From Zygnema cylindricum (taxonomy: Eukaryota; Streptophyta; Zygnematophyceae; Zygnematales; Zygnemataceae), in the NCBI GenBank assembly GCA_037447655.1, contig JBBHKE010001760.1, positions 201,646-265,645 on the forward strand: DNA of 64,000 nucleotides. The letters are read 5' to 3'. The notes beneath the pieces are model-generated. The model saw nothing but the letters and a program-made list of their open reading frames with translations. It ran no database searches and had not been told where the DNA came from. Below, one piece after another: positions 1 to 12,629 of this stretch. Every line of letters begins with the position of its first letter. Within the stretch, counting starts at the first letter, position 1. A program made the translations under genes and the position numbers.

Positions 1-1980
1 GAGTAAAAAACTGAGAAAGTTAGGGTGCAAAAATTAGGGCATGGAAGTTAGTCATAAAAGATGTTATACAAGCCCAAAAGTTGTTCCTAACGATGTTAAA
101 ATAACAAATCGAGGCCCGCCAATGGCCAAAGATCAAAAAAATTGTGCTCTAATGGGATGCTGCCAGTTGACTTTTATGTTTTTTTCCATCATTTGGATAC
201 CATGCACTCGTCACGCTGGAATCGTGACATTTCTAGTAGATATCTGGTTCAGGATATCTAGTTCTTTGACACCGCTAAGTAAATGCTTTTTAAAAAATGA
301 CATCGCAGCTTTAAGAATTTAATCTCAAATTTAATTAAATTAATTTGAATTTAATCGCAGTTTAATAGAAACTGCAAACTTAAACCCTCCCTCCCCCTCC
401 CTCACTCTCCCTTCCCCTCTCGCTCTCCCACTCGCACTCCCTCTTCCTCTCCCTCTCAGTCCCCCTCTCCCTCTCCGTCTCCCTCTTCCTCTCTCTCTCC
501 CTCTCCATCTCCCACCGCCTCTCATCAAAATGTCTTTTTCCTCTCCCTCCATCCCCTTCCTTCTTTTCACTCCCTCCCTCCATTCCTCCCCTCCTTTCCT
601 CCCCTCTCCCTTCCCCCTCCTTCCTTCCATCTCCCTTTCCTTCTCCCCCTCCACTCCTCCTCTCCACCCCTCCATCCTCCTCCTCCTCTTTATCACATCA
701 TCATCTCCCTCCTCCACATCCATCCTCTGCCCATCACACTCATCATCCTCCTCCACCCCTCCTCATCCTCCTCCTCCTTCCTCCCCCTTCCTCTCCCCCT
801 CCTCTTCCTCCCCTCCTCCTCCTCCTCCATCCTCCATCTCCTCTCCCTCCCTCAGTCTCTCCTCCCCCTCCCTCCCCTCCCTCCTCCCTGGGTCTCCTCC
901 CCCCCTCCCCTCCCTCCTCTTCTCTCTCCCTCTCCCTCTCCCTCTCCCTCTCCCTCTCCCTCTCCCTCTCCCTCTCCCTCTCCCTCTCCTGTTGAAGGTC
1001 ATGGGCATTTTGACTTGACTGTGATCCACTCGCACTCGGCGTCACACTCGCACCAGCTGGTATATTCGTCCCAGCAGCGGGCGCAGTAAGAGCACTTGGG
1101 CCAGTAAGAGAACATTACTTGGGCGGGACTGAGCCATTATTAGACATGACAACAAAAGCAAACCCAAAGAGAAATACCTATTTGAGTAGATCTATATTGT
1201 AAGATACGTAACTCTAAATGAAAGAGGTCTTTCAACGAGACAAACATATACTACAAGCAAATCAAAGACAATTGAACACAAAACACCTTAAAGTGCACTT
1301 ACTGCTCTCATTTCCTTAACTCTGTGTAGCTGCTCTCATTTCCTTAACTATGTGTAGAATGTACATTCGATGTTGAATTAATCAATCCTAATTGAACTAA
1401 ATACTCAAAAGATCTAGAAAACATCTAAAACGTATGTACAGGGTTCACTTGAATATCTACTGACAAAATTCTAAGTACTTGGACCAAAATTGTCTAGTAA
1501 CAATATCTAGACCCAAAAAAATCCGGGAGATATGTTTCACGTCTACATTCATAGGCGGCCGTATACACTAATCTACTCAAAGATAACTATTCCAGTAGAT
1601 ACTAAAAATCCACACTAAATATAGCTAATATTGAATAGTTGGTGGTCCAAAAATATTCTAAGTCATAGACTCAAATTCCTAAGATTTACTAAAAATCTCC
1701 CCTCTCCGTCTCCCTCTCCCTCTCCCTCTTCCTCTTCCTCCCTCTCCCCCTCTTCCTCTCCCTCGCCCTCCTCCTCCGCCTCCCCCTCCGCCCCCTCTCC
1801 CTCTCGGTTTCCCTCTCCCTCTTCCTCTCCCTCTTTGATAGTGCTTAAATTCTTTTTGATACTTTTTGTTTTCTTTCTTTTCAAAATCCTTGTACAATAG
1901 ACTCACATTCTTGCTGTTGCGCATTTTCGAGGCAAAATATATATATATTATTGTTATATTATTATATTATTATATTATTA

Positions 1981-2012
<32 letters not shown>

Positions 2013-2349
2013 TTTGTTATTATATTTTTGTCCATTAATTCTTGCATACCGATTACGGTTTTCTTTAAAAAAATTGCGACGTATTTTAAGGTTAATAGGA
2101 AGCTTGATCGACAAAGATGAAAATGAAATATTCATTCGTGAAAATGAATTCTTTACTCAAGTAAAATAGTTAGTAAAAAGTTCGTTGAACGTCCACTTTA
2201 AATTCACCTAAACCATTTTAAACAGAAAAATGCACTTTAGAGCTCGAATTATTATTTTTTTGTTTTTCTCTACAACGGTCTCGTGTTAGTTGTCTGAAGT
2301 CAAAAACTGTTCAAACACTATATAGCACCCCTCACTTACAGCCTTACTC

Positions 2350-2795
2350 GATTTCTTAAAACATCAATCCAATATGGCAGTTTTACATGCAGTCTTCCAT
2401 CAGTTTTACATTCAGTTAACATCTTTTCATTGTACGTACTTGTCTGTTTTTTTATTAGAGACCGCCAATCCTAAGGTGCGATATCTTACCTTTCGATAGC
2501 AACTGTCAGTTTTACAATCTAACAGGTGTGTACGGAGAAATGATGTTTCAAGTTTCTGTGGGTTCTGTGGGTGTTTTCGATTTACCTGCCGTCTTTTCGT
2601 ATTTTCGTTGTTTTTGCCTTGCTTTTCCTTTTTTTATTCCCTCGGCATGTAGTTTTTCAGTTTTAGCAATGCTACTTCCTTTTGTTCCCATGGTCTCAGA
2701 TGGTTTACCATCGCGCTTTCTAGTAAAGTCAGCCCTTTTTTTTTTCCAGTGGCAAAAAAAATATTAACCTTAACAGCGATTCACGATGTAGTTCT
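2350..2795. mobile_element. Decayed copy of the Tc1/mariner-like MITE
   Basis: Segments at about 2457-2552 (GAGACCGCCAATC..., then GTGTGTACGGAGAAA.GATG) and 2755-2790 (ATTAACCTTAACAGCGATTC) match the internal and terminal parts of the better copies at 11066-11291, 29241-29468 and 52434-52625. The unit is interrupted by about 200 bp of unrelated sequence and overlaps the left end of a larger inverted-repeat element. It is a relic. Confidence 0.45.
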
Positions 2796-3253
2796 CCGAG
2801 TGGTCTGGTTGGTTTACCAACAATTCATCTATTTGACATAATAAAAAAATCTAACTGACAATGTCTGGTGGAAAACTGAATGTAAAACTGCATGCAAAAC
2901 TGAATGTTAAACTGGATATTAAACTGAATGTAAAACTCAATGCAAAACTGGATGTTAAACTGAATGCAAAACTGGATGTTAAACTGAATGCAAAACTGGA
3001 TGTATAACTGAACATAAAACTGGATGTAAAACTGAATGTTAAAATGAATGTAAAACTGAATGTTAAACTGAATGTAAACTGAATGTTAAATTAAATGTAA
3101 TCTTGAATGTTACACTGAACGTAAAACTGGATGTTAAACTAAATGTTAAACTGAATGTAGAACGGAATGTTAAACTGAATGTTAAACGGGATGTAAAACT
3201 GGATGTATAACTGAATGTAAAACTAAATGTAGAGCGGACATATTGGATTGATG
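2362..3253. repeat. 0.9-kb inverted-repeat (foldback-like) unit with minisatellite
   Basis: A 15-bp sequence, CATCAATCCAATATG at 2362-2376, recurs as its perfect inverse at 3239-3253. The right arm (2873-3232) is a degenerate minisatellite of about 12-16-bp units related to AAACTGAATGTA, some 25 copies. The left arm holds two or three copies of the same unit in inverse orientation (GTTTTACATTCAGTT at about 2400-2420). The whole behaves as a foldback with one arm amplified. No transposase frame is seen. Confidence 0.6.
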
Positions 3254-5310
3254 TGCCTAAGATTTTCGAGGCAGGCATAATGGCAACAAAAGTGTGAAGG
3301 GATAAAAAAAAATCTGTGAGATGCTATTGTAACAATCAGTGGTCCAGAATCCAATAATGCTTCAGAGTACCAAGTATTGAAGTTTCTTTGGCCTATTTTT
3401 TTGACTTATCCTAAACCTAAATCACCTCTAAACCTTTCAACAATATAATAATACAAAAAAGAAAACTTCATTAGTAATCGTAACAAAAACTCATTCGACT
3501 AGAAGGAGAAAGTACAGAAAAGCAAAGAAAACCAACAAAACGGAAACTAACTGCATAAATTTAAGGGGACTAAAACAAGAACAAAGAAAAAACAACACAA
3601 AAACAAAAACAAACAAAAAGTCAAATGACAAACAAACAAACAAACAAACAAATGGATCAAAAAGGACAAATTTCGGTCTATTATATACCCTAGCAATATG
3701 ATCAACAAAGAACACCAACCCATAGATTAAATTAACACTCCCAAATCCATAAATAAACCTCCTACAAAGGAAAAGTCACACCCTTTCAAATCCCCCGTGT
3801 ACATTGGTTCAGAATAGCACCAAGACTCTCCTTCTCCCTCTCCCTTAGCATCTCCACTTCCTCTCCCTATCCCTTTTTCCTCTTCCTCTCCCTCTCCCTC
3901 TCCTTCTCTCCCTCTCCCTCTCCCTTTCCCTCTGCCTTTTCTTCCTCTCCCTCTCCCTCTCCCTCTCCCTCAACTGCCCACCCTGTGAAAACCCCAATAT
4001 CAACACTATATCAGGGTTTTTTTTAAATATCCCCCTTGAACAAAATAAAAAAAGCCGAAAAAAAAAAAAAGCGGGGGGGGGGGGGGGGGGGGGGGGAAAA
4101 AAAAAAAAAAAAAAAAAAAAATAATACCACGGGCAAAACCTTATTTATTATCATTTTTTCCTTGAAACTGTACTACTTACAACTCTAATTCTGTACACTA
4201 CAAGACAAAAAGGTATAAAATTTTCAAAAGCATTCACAAATTAATACTTACTAAAAAGAAGCTTCTTATATGGACTGGCTTCTCTTATAAATTCTCAAAC
4301 TTCTCCCTCTACCCCCTCTCTCTTTCACTCTCCTGCCCATCTCTACCTTTATCACCTCTCTTTCCTTCTCCCTCTTGACTTTTCTCTCCTTCATTCCCTC
4401 CTCTCTTTTCCCTCTCTTTCCCTCTCTCTTTCTCTCTCTTCCCCTCTCTCTTTCCCTCTCTTCCCCTTATCTCTTCCAATCTTTTGTATCCACTTTATTC
4501 CTCAGTTTTTCTCTCCAGTTTTCTTTATTACTTGTCCTCTACTTCTCTTCTCTCTCCTCTCTCTCTTGTCCCTATCACTCTTCTCTATGCACTTTACTCT
4601 TCAGCACAAGTCCTCTACTTTTCTCTCTCGCTCTCACTTCTCTTCCCATTCCACTAATCACTCTTCCCTATGTACCTCTTTCTCCCTTCGACTCTTTCTC
4701 TGTTTCTATCCCACTCCTGATATTTTTCTTTGTTGAAAATTTTAATTCCCACTTCCTATCGTCATCCTTTAACGAAAAAAAAAACCAACTTTTCTTTTTC
4801 TTTCAAACCAATTGCTCTATTTAAAACACAAACCACTACTTTTTGGAAAAGTACAGGTTTTTCTAGTACCGGACGGAAAGAGTCGTCCTCTCTCTGCCTC
4901 ACTCTCTTTCGCACTCTCGCAAACTTCCTCTCCCTCTTATCTCTCCCTCTCTCTCTCCCTCTCTCTCTCACACTCCGTCTCTCTTTGAGTTCGTTCTCTC
5001 CCTGCCTGATGGGACTAAACAAGTTGGTAAAAGAGATGAAAAGACTCAAAATTTTGAGAATGAAAATTTTTATCAAGGCATAATATTTTTTTCTAGGACG
5101 AATTTGTTTTTTCATTCTCCTTCCTTCTCCCTATTGCTTAGAAACCATAAAAAAAACATATTTTCCCTCTATGTCCCACGTTTTTGTCCCATTGAAAGTT
5201 CCAAAAAAGCACCACTGTGAAACTTCTGTAGGATGTGACAAACGGTGACTTCTCGGAACTTTCTGGCCATATCGAAGATCCTGAGAATCTTTATTTTGTC
5301 CAGTTGTGGT

Positions 5311-8295
5311 TTAATGCGTCGGCGGTGACTGCAAAGGGGGCCAATGATCATTTGATAAATCTACTGGAGGAGATTGATGAGTAATATTTCGACTAACTCC
5401 CTTCCCTTTTACTCCTCCAAAACCGCCTTTTCCCTGATAACGGTGACCGTTTCCTGAAACGGAAGAATTTCCATGCGAATTTTCCGCCCACTGTTTTGCA
5501 GAATCACTTATTTCGTCCAATGATATTTTTTGTCGACTACTCCTCCCATTGGTCGACTGAAGATAATCTACTTTGGGTCCTACTACCTCTCTCCGGACAG
5601 TAGGTAATATCCCTTTATAATTGTTAGGAGACTCAGTTAAAGAAAGTTTATCCAAACTCGGTAAAGATTCACTAAGACCTTTCGAGGACGATTCTCTATT
5701 AGGTTGTGACCTATAATTTGATTGTTGTATTCTTCGAGGCATATTTCCAGTTCTATTTCCACTTTCCTCTCTCTCCCTTGTCTTTTCACTCTCCCTTATC
5801 CGATCTCTAAAGTCAGTCGAAATAGGAGAGGTACCTGAGGATGTCCCTAACTGTGAGTCGGGTTTTTCCCTCTTATAATCCTCTCCCTTTCCTCCTAGTC
5901 CTCTCCTCCAACTCCCTCCCTCTGTATTATATCTCGATCCTCTTCTCGTGGACTTTGATAGTGTTATAACAGAAGGGGCAGAGTGAGCTTGTACTAAACT
6001 AGATTCCTCATTTAGAGAGGAAGAAAGAGAGAGAGAGGGAGAAGGAGAGGGAGAGGGAGATGGAGAGGGAGAGGGAGAGGGAGAGGAAGGCGAAGCGTCA
6101 CTGTACCCACTAATATTGTAGCCCACAAAAGGATTACCTATATTTACATTATTACTGTTTCCATTTATAACCGGAGTTGTGCGAGGAATCTCGTTACGGA
6201 ACGGAAACTGTCGAACGGATTGTTGCAGAAGACCAGAATATCTATGTCCCATATGAAATCCCGGTACGGAAGGAAGGAGAGGATGGGACTGGTCTTCGGG
6301 CCATCGAAAGAGAGCCACTCGAAGGTTAGAGAGGGAGTGGATTTGGGGGGGGAGAGAAAGTAATTGGGCAGCCACTTCAAAAGCATAACAAACGTCATCG
6401 ATGGTATGTCGTTGTACCGTTCGGGCACAATTTTCGGTTTGGTCAAATGGGTCCTCGACCTGTTTAAAGTAAAATAGAATAAAAATATGTTAAAAAGATT
6501 GCAAAACAAACTACGAAAGGTTGCAAAATGAAAAATTGAAGATGAGAAAAAATGAATGAAGATTACTTGGCTCATACGAATGAAGATTAACGGAATACTG
6601 TAATGTTGACCTCAAAAAGTAAATCTGTCACTAAAACTAATAAAAATTAAAGTAGTTGATCTCAGAAAAGCACATCAAGCATAAATATAGATGAATGTCT
6701 GAATGAAAAAAACAAGAGAGTTGAAAAAAGTTGGCAAAAGTTCATCAAATGTCATCAAGAAAATGAAAATTGATGATCCTTTAAAGTTCTTTAATCAACC
6801 TTTATAGTCCTTTTCATAAAGTCCCAAATAAATAAAACATCATCCGATATTAAAGCTATCAGGAGAGATACAAGCAAAAAAGAGAAGTGTCAAACATTTG
6901 TCTGAAATGAACAAACAAACGCACCGTCATTTGATATTTACTCCATGAAGAAAAAGTATCGCTCAGATCTCCCCATTTTCCTAAATATGTCCTCACTGTT
7001 AATCCTCGCTCCCACAAATCTCTGACTCCGTGGAACTGAATCATAAAAAAATGAAACATAAAACATAGTAAAGGACGCAAAAAATCCTCAATTCAGTAAT
7101 CTCGAGTTAAAAACCTTCTAGCGAATTCAAAAAGACTACTTTCTCACACAACTGTGTAAATTAAAAACTGAGAAAATCCAAAGTTGACAGTATTTGTGAG
7201 CAAAAAATTGAGTTTTTTGCGAATTTCTTATGATATTTATTCTTCGAAGGCTCAAAATTTTCAAAACAAGGAAAAAATGGAAAAAAATATCAAGGCTCAA
7301 CAGAAACAGTGAAACACTCAAATTTCTGGAAAATACACTTCATCACGTTTACAGATATTTTTTCTGATACTAATGATATCCCACAATAACTAGACAAAGG
7401 GAATCACTATCAAAAAATGTAGTAGAGTGAGAAATGTTTTAGTGTGACTTAGTTAGGAATGATATCGATAATTAAAGATCCCGTCTATAATTAGTGTTAC
7501 GTATTTAATAGCCAAAAAAAACCGGGCGACAAATTAGCGCTACTAACCTAAAAGAGATTCATGGTGTAAATATAGAAAACAGTGTCTTGAAAAGTTGATA
7601 TTATAGGAACCAAAAGGGCCCCATCTGTATTTGATATTGTCATACAACCATTTTTTCCCAGCTCATTGCTGTAAACTGCGACTGGAAAATAAGGGCCAAA
7701 GATTCTACCTACCTTTGCAAAAAAAGATGCAAATAACTCTCCAACTGAGCTTTTGTTTTCCTTTCCAAATCCAAGATCCTTCAGCTTTTGAATTCGGCTC
7801 ATACAAGACGCTTCATATAGAGCTCTAGTCTGTCTATCTGTCAGCCTTTCTGCAAGGTCCAAATGGGCATAAATAGGTTTAGGGTTTGAGGTTTGATGTT
7901 CAAGGTTTAAGGTTTAGAGTTTGTCCAGTGTATGCAGCAGTTTTGAAAATTAAAAACAAGACTTGCTCAAAACGAGGAAGCAGAAAAAAATATTTATATT
8001 CTGACAAGAAAAACCAAAAAAGAAAGAAATGGTCCAGTCATAAGTTATTATCCTCAGGCCATCATAGAAGAGAAAATAGAAAATATTTTCAAGATTTCGT
8101 TTTGTAGTTAACAGTCAACGTAACTTCATGAGAGAAGTAAATTTTGCATATAAAAACTCAAGCTTAATTAAAAATAGGAATATGAACCAATCAAAAAACG
8201 GTAAAGGACTGAACTTCACCTGCTGGAAAATCTCTATCATACAAAACTTCCGAAAGTGGAGGCAGAATCGGCGGAGATTGGGTCTGAATTTCCCA

Positions 8296-8377
<82 letters not shown>

Positions 8378-9977
8378 ACAATTGCTCCTTGTCCTCATTT
8401 TTAACTTCTGTCATAAAGAAATATGAAGTTATCCAGGAATGAGATGGGAAAGCGACAATAAAATTCAAAAATGAGAAAAGAAAAAAAAATAGATTCTACC
8501 ATTCGAAGAAAGACTCACCTGAAGGTGAAATATTACCAAATTGGTGAGAGCATAAGAGTTTAAAGTTCCATTTTTGGGATCATTGATATTCTGAGCCTTT
8601 GCCCAGCATTTAACCTGCAAAAATAATTTTGGGTATTTATAAAAAAAAAAAAACATCAAAAAAAGCGTTCACAAACTCATGCAAACAGGAAATATAATCA
8701 GTTTCTCAAGGTCAAAAAGAAACAGAATCAGGTTTTATCTCACATCTATTCAATAAGTCCGAGATTTCTGCAAATATCCCACGAATACCCTACCAACACC
8801 TTTACCAGTATCCTACCAATATCCTACAATAATAGGAAAAATTTGCCTGCAACTCATTCCTGTACATTTTTCTGAATTTTCTCTTTGTTATTTCTCGGCA
8901 GGTTATTCTACAAATGTTTCTGCGCACTTTACTGTAGTTTTACTGTAGCCATGTCCAACAATTTGCCATTTTCTCTGCAAATATATCAACAAAAAAGGTA
9001 GAAAGTGAAACATACAACCAACAAAAAAAAAAAAAAGATGGCATCCAACGTACGAGATAAATGAGCTGTTGACATCTTAAATCCACGTCGCTAAACAACC
9101 CGATTAACCGCGATTTGAGACAAGCACAGTCGTTATCAACAGAAATATCACATACAATTCCGGAAATAGAATCCGTGAAAGTCACCAAAGGAACTCGAGC
9201 TCCAACCACGAGCTCCATTTTTTTTGCTCTTCCTGAACCAAAGAAAAGAAAAAACAAAAAAACAAAAAAAAACACATCGCTGTCGTTGTAAAGGGTTCCG
9301 AGTTTTCTTAAAAAAATTGAACAGTCAAAGTTTCACATAATGCAGGAACGTAAATTAAAACAAAAAAATGTGAATGCTATTGAAAGTCAGAGGACATTCT
9401 TTGTTTGTTTTTAATATGCTTTTTCACATACTCCTACCGTTTCTCAAAGGATTCTCAGGTTTCAACAAAAAACAAAAAAAAGCAAAAAAAATTAAAAAAC
9501 AGAAAAAACTTTTGAGTTTGCATCCCGCACCAGAGTTTCTAAGGGAATTATGTATCGCCCGAAGTGCTTTTATTTTAACACTTCTATTATCAGAAATACA
9601 GAAATTTCCGGGAAGCTCCAATGAAAGGTCGAGATCGCTCCATGGAGTATAAACTCTTGATGCAAAAGATCCAAAAGAGACAATTCGGGCACCTGGAGAT
9701 AAGGAGAAAAAGTAGAACCTAAAAAACCAAATAGAACAATGTTTGAAACGAAAAATCCGGGCCACCGGAAGAATAAAAGAGTCATTTACATATAAAATTA
9801 AATTCGAGTTTTACTCATGAGAACGCGCACCAAATTTGCACAGTTTCTAACATTTTTCAGTAAATTGAGGTATGTAGACTTCCTGTTAAAAAAATAAGAC
9901 ACGGTGCACGCCAAGAAGAGAGAGAGAGAGAGAGAGGAGAGGGCGGGACAGACAAACAGACAGAGGGAGAGAGCGAG

Positions 9978-10020
<43 letters not shown>

Positions 10021-10514
10021 AGAACGATAGAGGGAGAGAGGGAGAGAGAGAGAGAGGGAGAGAGAGAAAAGAGGGGGAGAGAGAGAGGGAGAGAGGGAGA
10101 GAGGGAGAGGGAGAGAGAGAGAGGAAGAGAGAAAAGAGGGGAAGAGAGAGAGAGAGAAAGGGAGAGAGAGGGAGAGAGAGAGAGGTGGAGAGAGAGAGAG
10201 AGAGAGAGATGTATGTGTGCAGGAAACTTCACGCAAAAGAATGAATCACGCTTACAGAAGACCGCACAAGAGGTCGCACGTGTGAGCCTACCTCTGCATT
10301 GGTTGATTCCTGCCACTTCCATGTTGAGTCGCCGTATGACTTCCACTCGCTTCTCAAAGTCGGCCACGGAGGGAAGCATAAGACGACAAAGGCCCTCCAG
10401 CTGGAGGCTCAGCCCAGCAGCACTAGACGACAAGTAGCTAGAAGACAAGCGGTTTGCCCATGGAGGAGAAAAACGGTCGGTCTCCCTTCCGATGGCCTCC
10501 TCTGCCACCGCCAT
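5311..10514 (-). CDS. HESO1: HESO1-type terminal nucleotidyltransferase (uridylyltransferase)
   Basis: Eight exons on the minus strand: 10514-10292, 9692-9531, 9232-9054, 8614-8519, 8283-8220, 7849-7713, 7035-6925 and 6459-5311. All have GT/AG introns, all phases agree, and the product is 706 aa. The family adds untemplated U to small RNAs and 5' cleavage fragments (HESO1 acts on miRNAs not methylated by HEN1). The catalytic core is visible: G82-S83, the metal pair D94 and D96 (SDLDLS), the third Asp at about 157 (VCDISVDN), and the NINDPKNGTLNSY nucleotide-recognition segment at about 197-209. A PAP-associated part (SVGELFASFFAKF-like) and the junction VEDPFDQTENCARTVQ follow. The C-terminal third is disordered, with an SP-dipeptide run (about 444-466) encoded by a CCCTCT hexamer repeat, then R/G-rich segments. 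The start is the ATG that opens the conserved reading; an upstream in-frame ATG at 10667 would translate the pyrimidine leader. The paralogue URT1 is a worse fit. Confidence 0.93.
6020..6092 (-). repeat. Coding CCCTCT microsatellite in HESO1 exon 8
   Basis: On the sense strand this is a run of CCCTCT-type hexamers. It stays in frame and encodes alternating Ser-Pro dipeptides followed by a Ser/Leu stretch. It is the same hexamer that fills introns and intergenic DNA in this window, here captured in the coding exon. Confidence 0.85.
8298..8374. repeat. (GA)n microsatellite in HESO1 intron 4
   Basis: About 38 perfect GA dinucleotides on the + strand, so (CT)n on the sense strand, ending about 15 bp from the acceptor of exon 5 (8283). 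It lengthens the natural polypyrimidine tract. Confidence 0.95.
9915..10210. repeat. Purine (GA/GGGA) microsatellite in HESO1 intron 1
   Basis: Nearly 300 bp of GA and GGGAGA repeats on the + strand. This is C/T on the sense strand, beginning about 80 bp after the exon 1 donor (10291). A second purine block at 10520-10615 covers the presumed 5' leader. Confidence 0.95.
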
Positions 10515-10649
10515 GGCAGGGAGAGGGAGAGGGAGAGAGAGGGGAAAAAGGGAGGGAGAGAGAGCGAGAGAGAGAGAGGGGAGGGAGCGAGAGAGAGAGG
10601 GGGAAAGAGGGAGAAAAAGCGGGAATGTAAGATGTAATGACAGGAATGA

Positions 10650-10894
10650 CGTGACACGTGGCAGCAATATAATGACACGTGGCCTGTCGAACAGAGGGTC
10701 AGGGGCGGAAAAAACGTCTACACATTATTATAAAATGCCACGTGGCAGAGTAAGCTCAGAGAGGAACACGTGTCAGGAATACGCCATCTGGCATCTTCCC
10801 CATCTGCTGCTGCCTATAATACGACAAAATGTGTGATATCAACAAGCAAGTTGTCTTATCCGAGAAGCACACGTGCGAGTTGCAGCCACACGTG
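10650..10894. promoter_or_regulatory. G-box cluster upstream of HESO1-like gene
   Basis: Six CACGTG motifs lie within 240 bp (10655, 10677, 10739, 10767, 10870, 10889). Three sit in the extended context CACGTGGC, twice preceded by GA (GACACGTGGC). The cluster lies 140-380 bp upstream of the HESO1 start codon, beyond the C/T-rich leader. CACGTG is the core bound by plant bZIP (ABF/GBF) and bHLH (PIF-type) factors. Regulation by such a factor is inference. Confidence 0.7.
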
Positions 10895-11065
10895 AGAAGA
10901 AGGAGCACTGTTGGATAGAAAATCCATGGCGAATTCTACATCTCCCCTGTCCTCTCCATCTGAAGTCTACACTACAGCGTGTATCGCAAATAGTGAGAAT
11001 GCATTTTTCGTGCCACCAAACTTTAGGGTTTTCTCCGTGCACACACTTGTACTATGACTATGACT

Positions 11066-11291
11066 TGTGCACCGTGAATCGCTATTAGGGTTAATGTTTT
11101 TTTTCGTCTCTTAAAACATCTTTTCTCCGTACATGCTTGTCGGATTGTGGATCTGACGGTTGCGATTGAAAGGTAGGATTCTCAGCTTCCGATTGGCGGT
11201 CTCAAATTGAAAATCGGACAGGTGTGTACGGAGAAAAGATGTTTTAAGTGGCGAAAAAATTATTAACCCTAATGGCGATGCACGGTGTACT
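11066..11291. mobile_element. Tc1/mariner-like MITE
   Basis: Terminal inverted repeats GCACCGTGAATCGCTATTAG and TAATGGCGATGCACGGTGTA bound a 226-bp unit with no coding capacity. A second inner inverted pair (CATCTTTTCTCCGTACA / TGTACGGAGAAAAGATG) gives a long hairpin. The right end abuts TA. The same unit recurs at 29241-29468 and 52434-52625. Confidence 0.8.
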
Positions 11292-11679
11292 TAGGGTTAG
11301 ATGGAAATTTAAACCTCTTACGGCTCCGATTGGCGTTATATTCGTTATTCACACTTGTGTTATAAAAGAGAATAAAAAAGTGACACTTTGTTAAGAAAGC
11401 GCGGTGGTAAACCATCTCAACACATTACTACATGGGAACAAAAAGCGAAAAGCAAAAACAAAAAAAAAACGAACTAGGGTGAAAGCAAACTAAAAGGAAA
11501 ACAGTGCGAAAGGAACACAAACATCAATACACAAATAAGTGCAATCCAACAAAAGGCATTGAAAGGAACAACAAGCACAAATAAGACAACAAAATCGCGT
11601 ACCATAAACAAAAGCCACCTAACCAAACATCAACATATCTAAAGAAATACCAAAAGTGAACTCTTAAACCCCTCAAGCT

Positions 11680-12200
11680 CGATGGAGCACATTGTCCAAA
11701 ACATGTCGATGGTCCATATTAGCAATAGCAAATCAAAGGAGGATAGAAGCTTGAATCCTGTATAAAAACACAAATAGCGGGAGTGCTCTTAGGGCTCCTC
11801 CCCTTGAAATAACGCGGACAACAAGTACGAAGAAACTCCTTAAGAGCAACTTCCAAACAGCCAAAGATCTCAACCGCAGTCGAAATAAAGTAATTTTTAG
11901 CATCTCCTTACATAATCACGATAGCAGTGTCACACACGACCACTCCAACATGTAAAGACGTCTTACCCATCACTATAACCTAAGCAATGTTCACCAAAAC
12001 AATGTCACCTAAGATACGACATGCACCATTGATCAATCCGTTGTATATACTATGTGAAACGCATCGAGAACATAATACTCCCCGCAAAATCAATAGTCGC
12101 AAAATTTCGCGAACAATCTTGTGTACTTGAATCGACTATTCCTTACGGGAGCAAAGAAGTAAATGAATGTCATGTAGTGAATTGGTAAGAGGTTGTTGTT
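11680..12200 (-). mobile_element. LINE relic, C-terminal end
   Basis: Read on the minus strand with frameshifts and stops, it gives ILGDIVLVN..., LHVGVVVCDTA, VEIFGCLEVALKEFLRT and SFYPPLICYC. These align in the same order with the relic at 57840-58400. In algal and plant non-LTR elements this is the region after the reverse transcriptase. DNA identity between the two copies is obvious at GTGACATTGTTTTGGTGAA. It is inactive. Confidence 0.5.
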
Positions 12201-12278
12201 CAATATCGAGGTAGGATGTGGTCCGTGCACTCTTTAAATGCACTAAGAATGAATGAGTAGGAACCCGCCAGACTTATC

Positions 12279-12345
12279 AGGCTGGTGGCGCAGTGGTTAA
12301 CAAATTCACATCTTAAGTGAAAGGCTACTGATTACGGTGGGCCAT
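12279..12345 (+). other. Weak tRNA-related (SINE-like) sequence
   Basis: An A-box-like TGGCGCAGTGG at 12285-12295 is followed by a perfect 5-bp stem TTCAC/GTGAA (12305-12309 with 12317-12321) closing a 7-nt loop ATCTTAA, which would read CTT (Lys). The D-arm does not close and the T-arm has no GTTCGA. It is at best a decayed tRNA or SINE head. Confidence 0.25.
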
Positions 12346-12629
12346 TAGTATAAAAATTTCGTATATTGACCACCTTTTCTCATTAATGCTGAGAAAGCTA
12401 GAATAAGAGTGGAAAAAAAAAGGAGAAATAGAAAGGAGAAAGGAGAGACGTTGGAGAATTGGAGAATTGACTTTGTTGTGTGCGTGGAGTGCGGACCACA
12501 CGATTTGATGAATGTAGAGAGGGGGGAGAGAGAGAGAGAAGGAGAGTTAGTGTGGACCACAAGACTAATGGGTGCAAGGGAGAATGGGAAAAAGAGAGGG
12601 GAGAGAGGGTGAGGTAATTAGCATGGATC

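Larger units (their letters stand above)
1..5310. other. Gene-free flank with pyrimidine microsatellites and repeat relics
   Basis: No credible gene is visible. On the + strand there are long C/T tracts (about 385-990, 1695-1835, 3825-3975 and 4300-4530) built largely from a CCCTCT hexamer. There is also a TTA-rich tract at 1945-2010, CAAA repeats at 3590-3650, a 29-bp tandem duplication near 1301-1358, and a run of about 24 G followed by poly-A near 4072-4120. Open frames here are low-complexity Ser/Pro/Leu or Arg/Glu translations of the repeats. Confidence 0.7.

Noticed and set aside
530-1018. 162-codon Ser/Pro/Leu open frame
   Set aside because: It is a translation of the CCCTCT microsatellite, with no start context or homology.
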